From positions 186,001 to 250,000 of the forward strand of contig NZ_FNYY01000003.1 in the NCBI RefSeq assembly GCF_900109145.1: a DNA stretch of 64,000 nt, in the 5' to 3' direction. This stretch comes from Marinovum algicola (GTDB lineage: Bacteria > Pseudomonadota > Alphaproteobacteria > Rhodobacterales > Rhodobacteraceae). Shown here piece after piece: positions 9,437 through 17,707 of the stretch. Numbering within the stretch: the first letter of the stretch is position 1; each line of letters starts with the position of its first letter. Both the position numbers and the translations under genes were made by a program. Under the pieces are notes generated by a model. It was not told the origin of the DNA and searched no databases. It saw only the letters and a program-made list of their open reading frames with translations.

Positions 9437-10198
9437 ATGAGCCGTAACCGCAACAGATACCTGTTGGATCTGACCAACGCGCCATCAATCGAAGCGCTGT
9501 GGGACATGCACAGCCGCAAGATGGCGGACTACGGGTTCGACCGGCTGCTCTACGGGTTCACCTATTACCGCACCGCGACCTCGCTGGGCGATCCCAACGA
9601 TTTCCTTCTGCTGACCAATCACGATCCGAGCTACACCGACGCCTTCCTGGGCGGCGAACTCTACAAGAACGCACCGATGACCCGTTGGGCCATGGGGCAC
9701 GAAGGTGTCTCGAGCTGGCGGCTGGTGGACGATCTCGCCCGGCAAGGCGCGCTGAGCGATGCCGAGCTGGCGGTTGTCGAGTTCAATCGCAAGATGGGCG
9801 TGACCGTCGGCTACACGATCTCCTTCAAGGCGGTGTCGCAGCGTTCGAAAGGGGCGATTGCCCTGACGGCGCGCAACGGCATCAGCCAGGACGAGGCCGA
9901 TGCGATCTGGGCCGAACATGGCGACGACATCATCACGATGAACAATGTGGCCCATCTCAAGATTCTCACCCTGCCCTTCATCGGCCTTCCCAAACCGCTG
10001 ACCCCGCGCCAGCGTGAGGCGCTCGAATGGGTTGGCGATGGCAAGACAACCCAGGACATCGCGCTGTTGATGGGGCTCACCGCCGCGACGGTAGAGAAAC
10101 ACCTTCGCCTTGCGCGTGAGGCACTTAACGTCGAGACGACGGCCCAGGCGGTGCTCAAGGCCGCGTTTCAGAACCAGATGTTCGTTCTCGATCTCTGA
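9437..10198 (+). CDS. LuxR-family transcriptional regulator with autoinducer-binding-type domain (LuxR solo)
   Basis: 253 residues. The N-terminal autoinducer-binding-like domain (about 12-170) is followed by a classical LuxR helix-turn-helix (LTPRQREALEWVGDGKTT... ATVEKHLRLAREALNV, about 188-245). Aligned by spacing to TraR, the ligand-contact residues Trp57, Tyr61 and Asp70 correspond to Tyr66, Phe70 and Ala79, while Trp85 is kept as Trp94. Three of the four contacts are therefore changed, suggesting a different ligand or ligand-independence. No luxI-type synthase lies in the window. ATG 9437 has GAAGGAG 9 bases upstream; in-frame sequence further upstream overlaps ilvD. Targets are unknown. 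Confidence 0.9.
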   Translation: MSRNRNRYLLDLTNAPSIEALWDMHSRKMADYGFDRLLYGFTYYRTATSLGDPNDFLLLTNHDPSYTDAFLGGELYKNAPMTRWAMGHEGVSSWRLVDDLARQGALSDAELAVVEFNRKMGVTVGYTISFKAVSQRSKGAIALTARNGISQDEADAIWAEHGDDIITMNNVAHLKILTLPFIGLPKPLTPRQREALEWVGDGKTTQDIALLMGLTAATVEKHLRLAREALNVETTAQAVLKAAFQNQMFVLDL

Positions 10199-10494
10199 TC
10201 CGTCGGTCTCGTTTACCGCTTTACGTTTTTTTCACGTTCCAAAGCGATTTGAATGAGACGGATTCCGCTTAGTATGGAAAACCCCACTTCATTACCCTGC
10301 GGAAATGGGGCACTCTGAAGACGTTCCGTGAGTGGTGGCAATTCAGCCAGGGAACGTCAGGACAGCGCCCCTTGTGATTTCTAGGCTCCGCTGTTCTGCC
10401 CGGGTAACCGGAGGTCGGTTTGAGGCGAATTTCGCGTCTCAAATCGGCCACTCGGGCCGCACCGTCTCATCCCCATTAGTCCGGGGTGGTCCGT
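10199..10494. other. Non-coding region rich in inverted repeats (candidate structured RNA)
   Basis: About 300 bases without a credible gene. Three nested or successive dyads are visible: CCCCA...TGGGG (10282-10286/10306-10310), GACGTTCC...GGAACGTC (10320-10327/10351-10358) with an inner TGGC/GCCA, and a long hairpin at 10413-10449 that pairs 12 bases with G-U pairs around an inner GCGAA/TTCGC. A TTGAAT (10250) and TAGTAT pair 15 bases apart could be a plus-strand promoter, with the bidirectional terminator at 10495-10537 as the 3' end, giving an RNA of about 250 nt. It could equally be the luxR 3' region or the extended tsf 3' end. It does not match SRP RNA, tmRNA or RNase P motifs that I know. 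Confidence 0.3.
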
Positions 10495-10537
10495 AAAAAA
10501 GCGGAGCTGGCCGTCGCAGCCAGCTCCGCATTTTTTT
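10495..10537. terminator. Strong bidirectional terminator
   Basis: Perfect 11-bp stem GCGGAGCTGGC / GCCAGCTCCGC (10501-10511 / 10519-10529), a 7-base loop, A6 on the left and T7 on the right. It can end the minus-strand rpsB-tsf message (tsf stop at 10584) and anything transcribed rightward from the luxR side. Confidence 0.9.
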
Positions 10538-10583
10538 GCAGCGATGCTGCGCGTGGCCCCGCGCGCGGCGGGGCCGAACAAGA

Positions 10584-11459
10584 TCAGCCCTGAGCGGCCT
10601 TGGCCACTTCGGCGGCGAAATCTTCTTCCTTCTTCTCGATGCCTTCGCCCACTTCCAGACGGACATAGCCGGTGATCTCGACACCTGCGTCCTTGGCGGC
10701 TTCGGCAACGGTCTTGTCGGGATCGACGACAAAGGCCTGGCCCAGCAGGGTGACTTCGCTCATGAATTTCTTCATCCGGCCGACGATCATCTTTTCGATC
10801 ACGGCATCGGGCTTGCCCGATTCCTTGGCGATGTCGATCTGCACCGAACGCTCTTTCTCGACCACGGCCGGGTCGAGATCGGCTTCGGACAGGGCCGCCG
10901 GGTTGGCCGCCGCGATGTGCATCGCGACCTGCTTGCCAAAGGCGTCGTTCTCACCCGAAAGCGCGACCAGAACACCGATCTTGCCCATGCCGGGGGCGGC
11001 GGCATTGTGCACGTAAGACACCACCGAAGCGCCTTCGAGGCGCGCCATGCGGCGCAGCGACATGTTCTCGCCGATGGTGGCGATCTTGTCGGTGATCGTG
11101 TCGGCCACGGTCTTGCCGCCCAGATCGGCAGCAGCCAGCTCATCCAGGCTCGAGGCGCCAAGCGCTGCCTTGGAGATATCGGAGACCATGCCCTGGAATT
11201 CGGCGTTCTTGCCGACAAAGTCGGTTTCCGAGTTCACTTCGATGGCAACACCAGTGCCACCGTCGACATTCACGGCCACCAGGCCTTCGGCGGCGGTACG
11301 GCCGGATTTCTTGGCCGCCTTGGCCAAACCCTTGGTGCGCAGCCAGTCGATCGCCGCTTCGATGTCACCGTCGGTCTCGGTCAGCGCCTTCTTGGCGTCC
11401 ATCATGCCTGCGCCGGTCATTTCGCGCAGTTCTTTCACCTGCTTGGCAGAAATCGCCAT
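10584..11459 (-). CDS. tsf: Translation elongation factor Ts
   Basis: 291 residues; nucleotide-exchange factor for EF-Tu in the cytoplasm. The N-terminal UBA-like domain ([34 protein letters not shown]) and the EF-Tu-contact motif in [12 protein letters not shown] are diagnostic, and length agrees with other EF-Ts proteins. An AAGGAGAG ribosome site precedes the ATG. It lies 134 bases downstream of rpsB in the usual rpsB-tsf order, with tandem repeats between the genes, and the operon is closed by the strong terminator at 10495-10537. Confidence 0.98.
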   Translation of the reverse strand: MAISAKQVKELREMTGAGMMDAKKALTETDGDIEAAIDWLRTKGLAKAAKKSGRTAAEGLVAVNVDGGTGVAIEVNSETDFVGKNAEFQGMVSDISKAALGASSLDELAAADLGGKTVADTITDKIATIGENMSLRRMARLEGASVVSYVHNAAAPGMGKIGVLVALSGENDAFGKQVAMHIAAANPAALSEADLDPAVVEKERSVQIDIAKESGKPDAVIEKMIVGRMKKFMSEVTLLGQAFVVDPDKTVAEAAKDAGVEITGYVRLEVGEGIEKKEEDFAAEVAKAAQG

Positions 11460-11481
11460 GTTGGCTCTCCTTGAAAGATTT

Positions 11482-11557
11482 GGGCCGGGGGCAACCCGGA
11501 AAGTTCGGGGCCGGGAGCGGCCGGGAAAGTTAGGGGCCGGGGGCAGCCCGGGCCGCC
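11482..11557. repeat. Three imperfect 25-26-bp tandem repeats between rpsB and tsf
   Basis: Units begin at 11482, 11507 and 11533. Each has the form GGGCCGGG-GC-CCGG followed in the first two by AAAGTT. Each unit contains its own small GC-rich dyad (CCGGG/CCCGG type), so the rpsB-tsf mRNA would carry a row of short hairpins here. No ORF crosses it. Confidence 0.7.
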
Positions 11558-11593
11558 CCCTCCTGTCTCAAAAGCGTGACGCTGGCGTGACGC

Positions 11594-12457
11594 TCAGCTG
11601 TCGGCTTTCTCGGTCTTGGCTTCCGGCTGGTCGAGATCGTAGGGCGCGTCCTTGGCGATCGCGTCGTCCTTGGCGGTCTCGGTCGAGGCGTCGCCGACCG
11701 CGGTCTCGGTCACGGCGTCCTCTTCCGGGGCTTCTTCCATGGCGCCGATGTCGACACCGGCGGCGCCGAGCTGGGCGGACATGCCGTCAAGCGCCGCGCG
11801 CGAGGCCAGGTCGCAGTACAGCGCGATGGCCCGGGCCGCGTCGTCGTTGCCGGGGATGATGTAGTCGACGCCATCGGGCGAGCAGTTGGTGTCGACGATC
11901 GCCACGACCGGGATGCCCAGCTTGTTGGCTTCGGCCACGGCCAGCGCTTCTTTCTTGACGTCGATGACAAACAGCAGGTCGGGCACGCCGCCCATTTCGC
12001 GGATCCCGCCGAGCGAGGCCTGAAGCTTCTGCTGGTCACGTTCCATGCCGAGGCGCTCTTTCTTGGTGAGGCCTTCGAAGCCGCCTTCCATCTGCTCGTC
12101 GATGTTCTTCAGACGGCTGATCGATTGCGAAACGGTTTTCCAGTTGGTGAGCGTGCCGCCCAGCCAGCGGTGGTTCATGTAATATTGCGCGCAGCGCTCG
12201 GCGGCGTCCGCCACCGGTTGCGCCGCCTGGCGCTTGGTGCCGACAAACAGAACCCGGCCGCCCTTGGCGACGGTTTCGCGGATCACGTTCAGAGCCTGAT
12301 CCAGCATCGGGACGGTCTGGGTGAGGTCCATGATGTGGATGCCGTTGCGCGCGCCATAGATGAACTCGCCCATGCGGGGGTTCCAGCGTTGCGTCTGGTG
12401 GCCAAAGTGAACGCCAGCTTCAAGCAGCTGACGCATGGAGAACTCGGGAAGAGCCAT
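11594..12457 (-). CDS. rpsB: 30S ribosomal protein S2
   Basis: 287 residues. The start [20 protein letters not shown], then [21 protein letters not shown], and the central [13 protein letters not shown] and [32 protein letters not shown] segments are standard S2. Residues from about 240 onward form an acidic, Ala/Glu/Asp-rich tail ([16 protein letters not shown]...) that makes the protein about 45 residues longer than E. coli S2; similar tails are common in this order. ATG 12457 was chosen over an upstream in-frame extension because GAAAGGAAAAG precedes it and it matches the conserved S2 N-terminus. It leads the rpsB-tsf operon. Confidence 0.97.
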   Translation of the reverse strand: MALPEFSMRQLLEAGVHFGHQTQRWNPRMGEFIYGARNGIHIMDLTQTVPMLDQALNVIRETVAKGGRVLFVGTKRQAAQPVADAAERCAQYYMNHRWLGGTLTNWKTVSQSISRLKNIDEQMEGGFEGLTKKERLGMERDQQKLQASLGGIREMGGVPDLLFVIDVKKEALAVAEANKLGIPVVAIVDTNCSPDGVDYIIPGNDDAARAIALYCDLASRAALDGMSAQLGAAGVDIGAMEEAPEEDAVTETAVGDASTETAKDDAIAKDAPYDLDQPEAKTEKADS

Positions 12458-12576
12458 GCTTCTTTTCCTTTCCGGTTTACGCCTCGGTGCGGGGTGAGAA
12501 GCTCTTGCTTCAACCGGTGGACGCCCGGGGATGTCTCCCCCGAAAGGCCCGCCCACACCTGCGGATTAGTGGCGCG

Positions 12577-12605
12577 CGTATAAACGGGTTGCCTTCCGGG
12601 CACAA
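12577..12605 (-). promoter_or_regulatory. Probable sigma-70 promoter of rpsB-tsf
   Basis: On the minus strand, TTGTGC (12605-12600), a 17-base spacer and TATACG (12582-12577). The predicted start near 12570 gives a leader of about 113 bases, containing a GC-rich hairpin, before the rpsB ATG. Confidence 0.6.
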
Positions 12606-12677
12606 GCGCTTTTTCCCGGCACGCCCCCGCGCCTGCTTCCTCTTGCCGGAAATACCCTCGGTGGAGGCCGCAGGCCG

Positions 12678-12697
12678 GGGGCAGCGCCCCCTGCCCC
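12678..12697 (-). terminator. Hairpin after the agl operon
   Basis: GGGGCAG - cgcccc - CTGCCCC, 14 bases past the aglK stop. It has no T-run and resembles the GC-rich intergenic hairpins seen elsewhere in the window (for example 11533-11557). It probably delimits the agl message from rpsB. Confidence 0.45.
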
Positions 12698-12710
12698 GCC
12701 GGCCCCGCGC

Positions 12711-13799
12711 TCAGCGATAGAGCAGCGAGACCCCGTTGGCAAAGAGATGCACCTTGGCGGGATCGGCGGTCAGCCGCACCGCCTGGCCGCGCACATCGGT
12801 GTGGATGCCCTGCAACTTGCCGATCACCGCATCGGCCGCGCCCTGCTTCTCGAAATAGAGCAGCGTGACCTCGCCCAGGGCCTCGATGATGTCCACCTTG
12901 CCCTCGAAGATCGCCGCGTCCTCGGTCTCGACGAAATCCTCCGGCCGCACACCGACATTGACCATCATGCCCATGTCGGCCTCCTGGGTCGGGTAATCCG
13001 ACAGCGCCATGCCGCCATCGGCCATCTGCACCCGGGTCTGCGCCCCGGTGCCCACCACCTGCCCCGGCAGGAGGTTCATGGCCGGCGAACCGATAAACTG
13101 CGCCACGAACTCGCTGTTGGGCCGTTCATAGAGCTCGAGCGGGCTGCCGACCTGGGCAATGCCCTTGTTGGCCAGCACCACGATCCGGCTGGCCAGCGTC
13201 ATCGCCTCCACCTGATCGTGGGTGACATAGATCATCGTCGAATTGGGCATCTGCTCCTTGAGCTTGGCGATCTCGATCCGGGTTGCCACCCGCAGCGCGG
13301 CGTCGAGGTTCGACAGCGGCTCGTCGAACAGATAGACCTTGGGGTCGCGCACGATCGAGCGGCCAATCGCCACCCGCTGCCGCTGGCCGCCCGACAGCGC
13401 CTTGGGCAGCCGGTCGAGATAGGCATCGAGCTGCAACAGCTTGGCGGCGCGATCCACCGCCGCGTCGATCTCGGCCTGCGGCTTCTTGGCGATCCTGAGC
13501 GCAAAGGACATGTTCTCGCGCACCGTCATATGCGGATAAAGCGCATAGGACTGGAACACCATGGCAATGCCGCGCTGGCTCGGGGGCACGTCATTGACCA
13601 CCTGGCCGTCGATCTTGAGCGTGCCGCCGGTGATCTTTTCCAGCCCGGCGATCATCCGCAAGAGCGTGGACTTGCCACAGCCCGACGGCCCGACAAAGAC
13701 AACCAGTTCGCCGGTCTGAATATCGAGGTCGATGTGGTTGAGCACGTTGACAGCGCCCGCATAGGTCTTTTCCACATCGGTCAACTTGAGATTGGCCAT
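12711..13799 (-). CDS. aglK: Alpha-glucoside ABC transporter ATP-binding protein (AglK/MalK-type)
   Basis: 362 residues, ATPase of a CUT1 sugar importer. Walker [10 protein letters not shown] (about 38), signature ALSGGQRQRVAIGRS, Walker B VYLFDEPLSNLD and His in YVTHDQVEAM; the C-terminal 120 residues are the MalK/UgpC-type TOBE regulatory domain (NVGVRPEDF). Such ATPases are often shared between several sugar transporters. It is the last gene of aglEFGAK, 21 bases after aglA. Specificity is inferred from the operon, because the ATPase sequence alone does not determine the sugar. Confidence 0.92.
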   Translation of the reverse strand: MANLKLTDVEKTYAGAVNVLNHIDLDIQTGELVVFVGPSGCGKSTLLRMIAGLEKITGGTLKIDGQVVNDVPPSQRGIAMVFQSYALYPHMTVRENMSFALRIAKKPQAEIDAAVDRAAKLLQLDAYLDRLPKALSGGQRQRVAIGRSIVRDPKVYLFDEPLSNLDAALRVATRIEIAKLKEQMPNSTMIYVTHDQVEAMTLASRIVVLANKGIAQVGSPLELYERPNSEFVAQFIGSPAMNLLPGQVVGTGAQTRVQMADGGMALSDYPTQEADMGMMVNVGVRPEDFVETEDAAIFEGKVDIIEALGEVTLLYFEKQGAADAVIGKLQGIHTDVRGQAVRLTADPAKVHLFANGVSLLYR

Positions 13800-13820
13800 C
13801 GGTCGGTTTCCTTTCGGGCG

Positions 13821-15476
13821 TTAGTGGTGAAGCGCCAAGGCAGATTGCCACGGCCCCAGGTGCAGCTTGCCCTCCGCCTGCGGCGCCGCCGCGCCAAGCT
13901 CGGCGCCGATCTGCCGCCAGTCGCCCTCGGGCATGTCGATCACCGCCGGCGTGTCGCTCAGGTTGAAGGCACAGAAGACCGTCTCGTCCGCATGGCTGCG
14001 TTCGAAACTCAGCACCTCCCCCTCGGCGCGCAGCTTGCCATGGGCGCCTTTCATCAGCGCCTTGTGGCTGTGGCGGAAGGACAGCGCCTTGCGGTAATGG
14101 TGCAACAGCGCCTCCGGCGCGTCCTCCTGCGCCGCCACCGACAGCTGAAAATGCCCGCGGCCCACCGGCAGCCAGGGCGTGCCCTCGGAAAAGCCGCCGT
14201 TCCGGTTCGCCCCGTCCCAGACCATCGGGGTGCGGCAGCCGTCCCGGCCCTTGAATTCGGGCCAGAACTCGATGCCATACGGATCCTGCAAGTCCTCGAA
14301 GGCAACTTCGGCCTCGGGCAGACCCAGCTCCTCGCCCTGATACAGACAGACCGAGCCGCGCAGGCAGTGAATCAGCGTGGCATAGGCCTTGGCGGCCTGC
14401 GGCGTCAGCCCCCAGCGGCTGACATGGCGCGGAACGTCGTGATTGGAAAACGCCCAGCAGGGCCAGCCATCCGGCGCCGCCGCATCGACGGCGGTCAGCA
14501 CGTCGACCACCCGCTGCGCTGTCAGATCCTTGCCCGAAAGGAAATCGAAGGCGTAACACATATGCGCCTTGTCGCCGCCCGAGGTGTATTCGCCCATGAT
14601 CTCGAGCCCGCGCTGCGCATCGCCGACCTCGCCCACCGAGGTGGTGCCGGGATATTCGTTCAGAAGCGCGCGGAACCGTTGCAGGAATTCGAGGTTCTCG
14701 GGCTGGTTCTTGGAATGGATGTGAAGCTGATAATTGTAGGGGTTCACCGACGGCGCGATCGAGGCATTGCGCATTTCTTTCGGCAGCGGCGGGTTGTCGC
14801 GCAACTGCTTGTCGTGGATGTAGAAATTGATCGTATCCAGGCGGAACCCGTCGACCCCGCGGTCCAGCCAGAAGCGCACCGTTTCGAGCAGCGCATCCTG
14901 CACCGCCGGGCAGTGGAAATTCAGGTCGGGCTGCGTCGTCAGGAAATTGTGCAGGTAATATTGCTCGCGCCGCGTGTCCCATTGCCAGCCCGAGCCGCCG
15001 AAGATCGACAGCCAGTTGTTCGGCGGCGTGCCGTCATCCTTGGGATCGGCCCAGACATACCAGTCGGCCTTGGGATTGTCGCGGCTGGCGCGGCTTTCCT
15101 GAAACCAGGCATGCTGGTCGGAGGAATGCGACAGCACCTGATCGATCATCACCTTGAGACCCAGCGCATGCGCCGTCTCGATCAGCGTGTCGAAATCCGC
15201 CAGCGTGCCGAACATCGGATCGACATCGCAGTAATCGGCGACGTCATAGCCGAAATCCTTCATCGGCGAGGTAAAGAACGGCGAGATCCAGATGCCATCC
15301 ACCCCCAGCGAGGCGATATGCGGCAGGCGCTGGGTGATACCGTTGAGATCGCCGATGCCGTCGCCGTTGCTGTCCTGGTACGAGCGCGGATAGATCTGGT
15401 AGATCACCCCGCCGCGCCACCAGTCCTGATCCTGTTCCCGAGAGGGTTTCATAGCGATGTCCGTATGTTGGTTCAT
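13821..15476 (-). CDS. aglA: Alpha-glucosidase, GH13 family
   Basis: 551 residues; cytoplasmic alpha-glucosidase that hydrolyses imported alpha-glucosides (maltose, sucrose, trehalose type). GH13 signatures: WWRGGVIYQIYPRSYQDSNG, DGIWISPFFTSPMKDFGYDVADY, DGFRLDTINFYIHD containing the nucleophile Asp, GEVGD with the acid/base Glu, and FSNHDVPRHVSRW with the third carboxylate. The start at 15476 overlaps the aglG stop by one base (TAATG), indicating translational coupling. An upstream in-frame extension lies inside aglG and is unlikely. The exact sugar preference cannot be read from sequence. Confidence 0.93.
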   Translation of the reverse strand: MNQHTDIAMKPSREQDQDWWRGGVIYQIYPRSYQDSNGDGIGDLNGITQRLPHIASLGVDGIWISPFFTSPMKDFGYDVADYCDVDPMFGTLADFDTLIETAHALGLKVMIDQVLSHSSDQHAWFQESRASRDNPKADWYVWADPKDDGTPPNNWLSIFGGSGWQWDTRREQYYLHNFLTTQPDLNFHCPAVQDALLETVRFWLDRGVDGFRLDTINFYIHDKQLRDNPPLPKEMRNASIAPSVNPYNYQLHIHSKNQPENLEFLQRFRALLNEYPGTTSVGEVGDAQRGLEIMGEYTSGGDKAHMCYAFDFLSGKDLTAQRVVDVLTAVDAAAPDGWPCWAFSNHDVPRHVSRWGLTPQAAKAYATLIHCLRGSVCLYQGEELGLPEAEVAFEDLQDPYGIEFWPEFKGRDGCRTPMVWDGANRNGGFSEGTPWLPVGRGHFQLSVAAQEDAPEALLHHYRKALSFRHSHKALMKGAHGKLRAEGEVLSFERSHADETVFCAFNLSDTPAVIDMPEGDWRQIGAELGAAAPQAEGKLHLGPWQSALALHH

Positions 15477-16615
15477 TATTTCACCGATCCGGCCAGGAGG
15501 CCGCGTACGAGGTATTTCTGCATTGCGAAGAAGACGATCAGCGGCACCACGATCGAGACGAAGGCCGATGTCGCGAGGATTTCCCACTGCCCGCCGCGCG
15601 AGCCCATCAGATTGACGAGCCGGCCGGTCAGCACCAGCGTCTCGTCATCGGTGCCGAGGAAGACCAGCGCCACCAGCAGGTCGTTCCAGGTCCAGAGAAA
15701 CTGGAAGATGGCGAAGGAGGCCAGCGCCGGAAAACTGAGCGGCAGGATGATCTTGACGAAGATCTGAAACTCCGAGGCGCCATCGACCCGCGCGTTTTCG
15801 ATGATGTCGCGCGGCAGGCCGACCATGTAGTTTCTGAGCAGGTAGATCGCCAAAGGCAGGCCAAAGCCGGTATGCGCCAGCCAGACCCCGAGATAGCCCT
15901 TGCCGATGCCGATCTGGTTGTGCAGCTGCAACAGCGGGATCAGCGCAAGCTGCAAGGGCACAACCAGCAGCCCCACCACCGCCGCGATCAGCAGCGAGCG
16001 GCCGGGAAAATCCATCCAGGCCAGGGCATAGGCGGCAAAGGCGGCGACAAGGATCGGGATCACCGTCGCCGGGATCGCCACGGTCAGCGTGTTGATGAAG
16101 GAGCGGCCGATCCCTGCCCCGGCGGTGTCCGAAGTCAGCACGTTGACATAATTGCCCAGGGTAAATTCCGGCGGCGAGGAGGCGGTGGTAAAGACCCGCG
16201 GCAGGCGCTTGCCGTCCCAGCTTTCCGGCCCGGAAAGACGGAAATTGCCTGTTTCGTCCAGGCTCAGCGTCTCGCCGTCGCCGAGATCGGCGGTATGGCC
16301 CGCCTCAAAGGCCTCCGGTGCCCGCGACGAGGTGCCCCATGCGGTGACCGTGCTTTCGCTCTCGGGAAAGAGGTTGCCCTCGATCACGTAGAGATCGGCG
16401 TCCCGGAACTCGTCTCCCGACAGGCGGATGGCAGGCAATTGCCGCTCCTGGGTGGTGAGCGAGGCCCACCAGCCCGACGACGAGATCTGATCCGAGGTGC
16501 GGAACGAGCTGACGAACAGCCCCAGCGTCGGAAACACCCATGCCAGTACCAGCACCAGCACCGAGATATGCACGGCCCATGTCAGGGTCGATTTCTGTCC
16601 TGCGATATTGTCCAT
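15476..16615 (-). CDS. aglG: Alpha-glucoside ABC transporter permease AglG
   Basis: 379 residues, MalG-type inner-membrane permease. One N-terminal helix (about 13-35) is followed by a large periplasmic insertion of about 120 residues (typical of AglG, absent from most MalG proteins), then five further helices with the EAA loop LPRDIIENARVDGASEFQIFVKIILPL around 280-305. It sits 12 bases after aglF and overlaps aglA by one base. It pairs with AglF to form the membrane channel. Confidence 0.92.
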   Translation of the reverse strand: MDNIAGQKSTLTWAVHISVLVLVLAWVFPTLGLFVSSFRTSDQISSSGWWASLTTQERQLPAIRLSGDEFRDADLYVIEGNLFPESESTVTAWGTSSRAPEAFEAGHTADLGDGETLSLDETGNFRLSGPESWDGKRLPRVFTTASSPPEFTLGNYVNVLTSDTAGAGIGRSFINTLTVAIPATVIPILVAAFAAYALAWMDFPGRSLLIAAVVGLLVVPLQLALIPLLQLHNQIGIGKGYLGVWLAHTGFGLPLAIYLLRNYMVGLPRDIIENARVDGASEFQIFVKIILPLSFPALASFAIFQFLWTWNDLLVALVFLGTDDETLVLTGRLVNLMGSRGGQWEILATSAFVSIVVPLIVFFAMQKYLVRGLLAGSVK

Positions 16616-16627
16616 GACGTGGCCCCC

Positions 16628-17626
16628 TCAGCGCATTTCGCGGCGCGCATTGCGCACGTTCCAGACCAGGATCGGTGTCACCAGCAGCATGATCACCATC
16701 GCCGAGGCCGAGCCGACACCCCAGTCGAAGGCGCGGAACAGCTTGTCGTACATGTAATTGGCCAGCACCTGTGTCTCCCACTGGCCGTTGGTCATGGCGA
16801 GCACGATGTCAAAGACCTTGAGCACCACCAGCGTGATCGTCGTCCAGACCACCACGATGGTCGGCATGATCTGCGGCACCTTGATCTTGAAAAAGATCTG
16901 CGTCGGGCTGGCGCCATCGATGATCGCCGCCTCGATGGTTTCCTCGGGGATGCCGCGCAGCGCCGCCGACAGGATCACCATGGCAAAGCCGGTCTGGATC
17001 CAGACCAGCACGATCATCAGCAGAAAGTTGTTCCACGGGATGATCGTCAGCCATTGCTGCGGTGCGCCGCCCATCGACACCCAGAGCGCGTTGAGCACGC
17101 CGATCTGGTCGGTGCCTTCGGGGCGGGTGTCATAGATCAATTTCCAGATCACCGAGGCGCCGACAAAAGAGATCGCCATCGGCATGAAGATCAGCGACTT
17201 GGCGAAATTGCCCCAGGAGATCCGGTCGGTGAGCTGCGCCGCCAACAGGCCGAACCCGGTCGACATCGCCGGCACCACCACCAGCCAGAACATGTTGTTG
17301 CGCATCGCCTCCCAGAACTTGTCTTCCGACATCATCTGGCGGTAATTCGCGAGGCCCACGAAGGCGCCGCCCTGGTCGCGGTCGGTCAGCGACAGCCAGA
17401 GCGTGGCAAAGACCGGATAGGCGAGATAGAGGCCGAGCGCGAAGAGTGCCGGAAACAGAAACAGCCAGGGCCGGATCATGTTGGCCCGGTTGATGTTGCG
17501 CCCCGCGTTCGGGCCGCTGGGCGGAAACAGCACCTTGTCGAGCAGCATGTTCGAGAAATAGAAGTAGCCGATACACCCCCCGACACCCACAACGATGGTA
17601 ATCAACCCCATGATGGCTGGATGCAT
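16628..17626 (-). CDS. aglF: Alpha-glucoside ABC transporter permease AglF
   Basis: 332 residues, MalF-type permease. Helices are visible near 5-27, 42-65, 110-130 and later, with the EAA loop RGIPEETIEAAIIDGASPTQIFFKIKVPQ near residues 225-253. ATG 17626 has GAGGGAGGCGGAG directly upstream and gives the family N-terminus MHPAIMG; in-frame sequence upstream lacks a ribosome site. It lies 81 bases after aglE, and the gap may allow higher expression of the binding protein. Confidence 0.91.
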   Translation of the reverse strand: MHPAIMGLITIVVGVGGCIGYFYFSNMLLDKVLFPPSGPNAGRNINRANMIRPWLFLFPALFALGLYLAYPVFATLWLSLTDRDQGGAFVGLANYRQMMSEDKFWEAMRNNMFWLVVVPAMSTGFGLLAAQLTDRISWGNFAKSLIFMPMAISFVGASVIWKLIYDTRPEGTDQIGVLNALWVSMGGAPQQWLTIIPWNNFLLMIVLVWIQTGFAMVILSAALRGIPEETIEAAIIDGASPTQIFFKIKVPQIMPTIVVVWTTITLVVLKVFDIVLAMTNGQWETQVLANYMYDKLFRAFDWGVGSASAMVIMLLVTPILVWNVRNARREMR

Positions 17627-17707
17627 CTCCGCCTCCCTCTCCCGACGTGACTTTGGTTGCGCATATTCAATGGGTGCCCGGCCGGTCCGGCCGGGCACCG
17701 GGGTCGC

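Noticed and set aside
10199-10494. Known housekeeping RNA (SRP RNA, tmRNA, RNase P, 6S) upstream of the tsf terminator
   Set aside because: None of the conserved core sequences of these RNAs that I can recall are present; only generic inverted repeats are visible.
12747-15767. A 1006-codon open frame on the plus strand across aglK and aglA
   Set aside because: It is antisense to two well-recognised genes, with low-complexity His/Arg/Leu composition and no ribosome site or family match.
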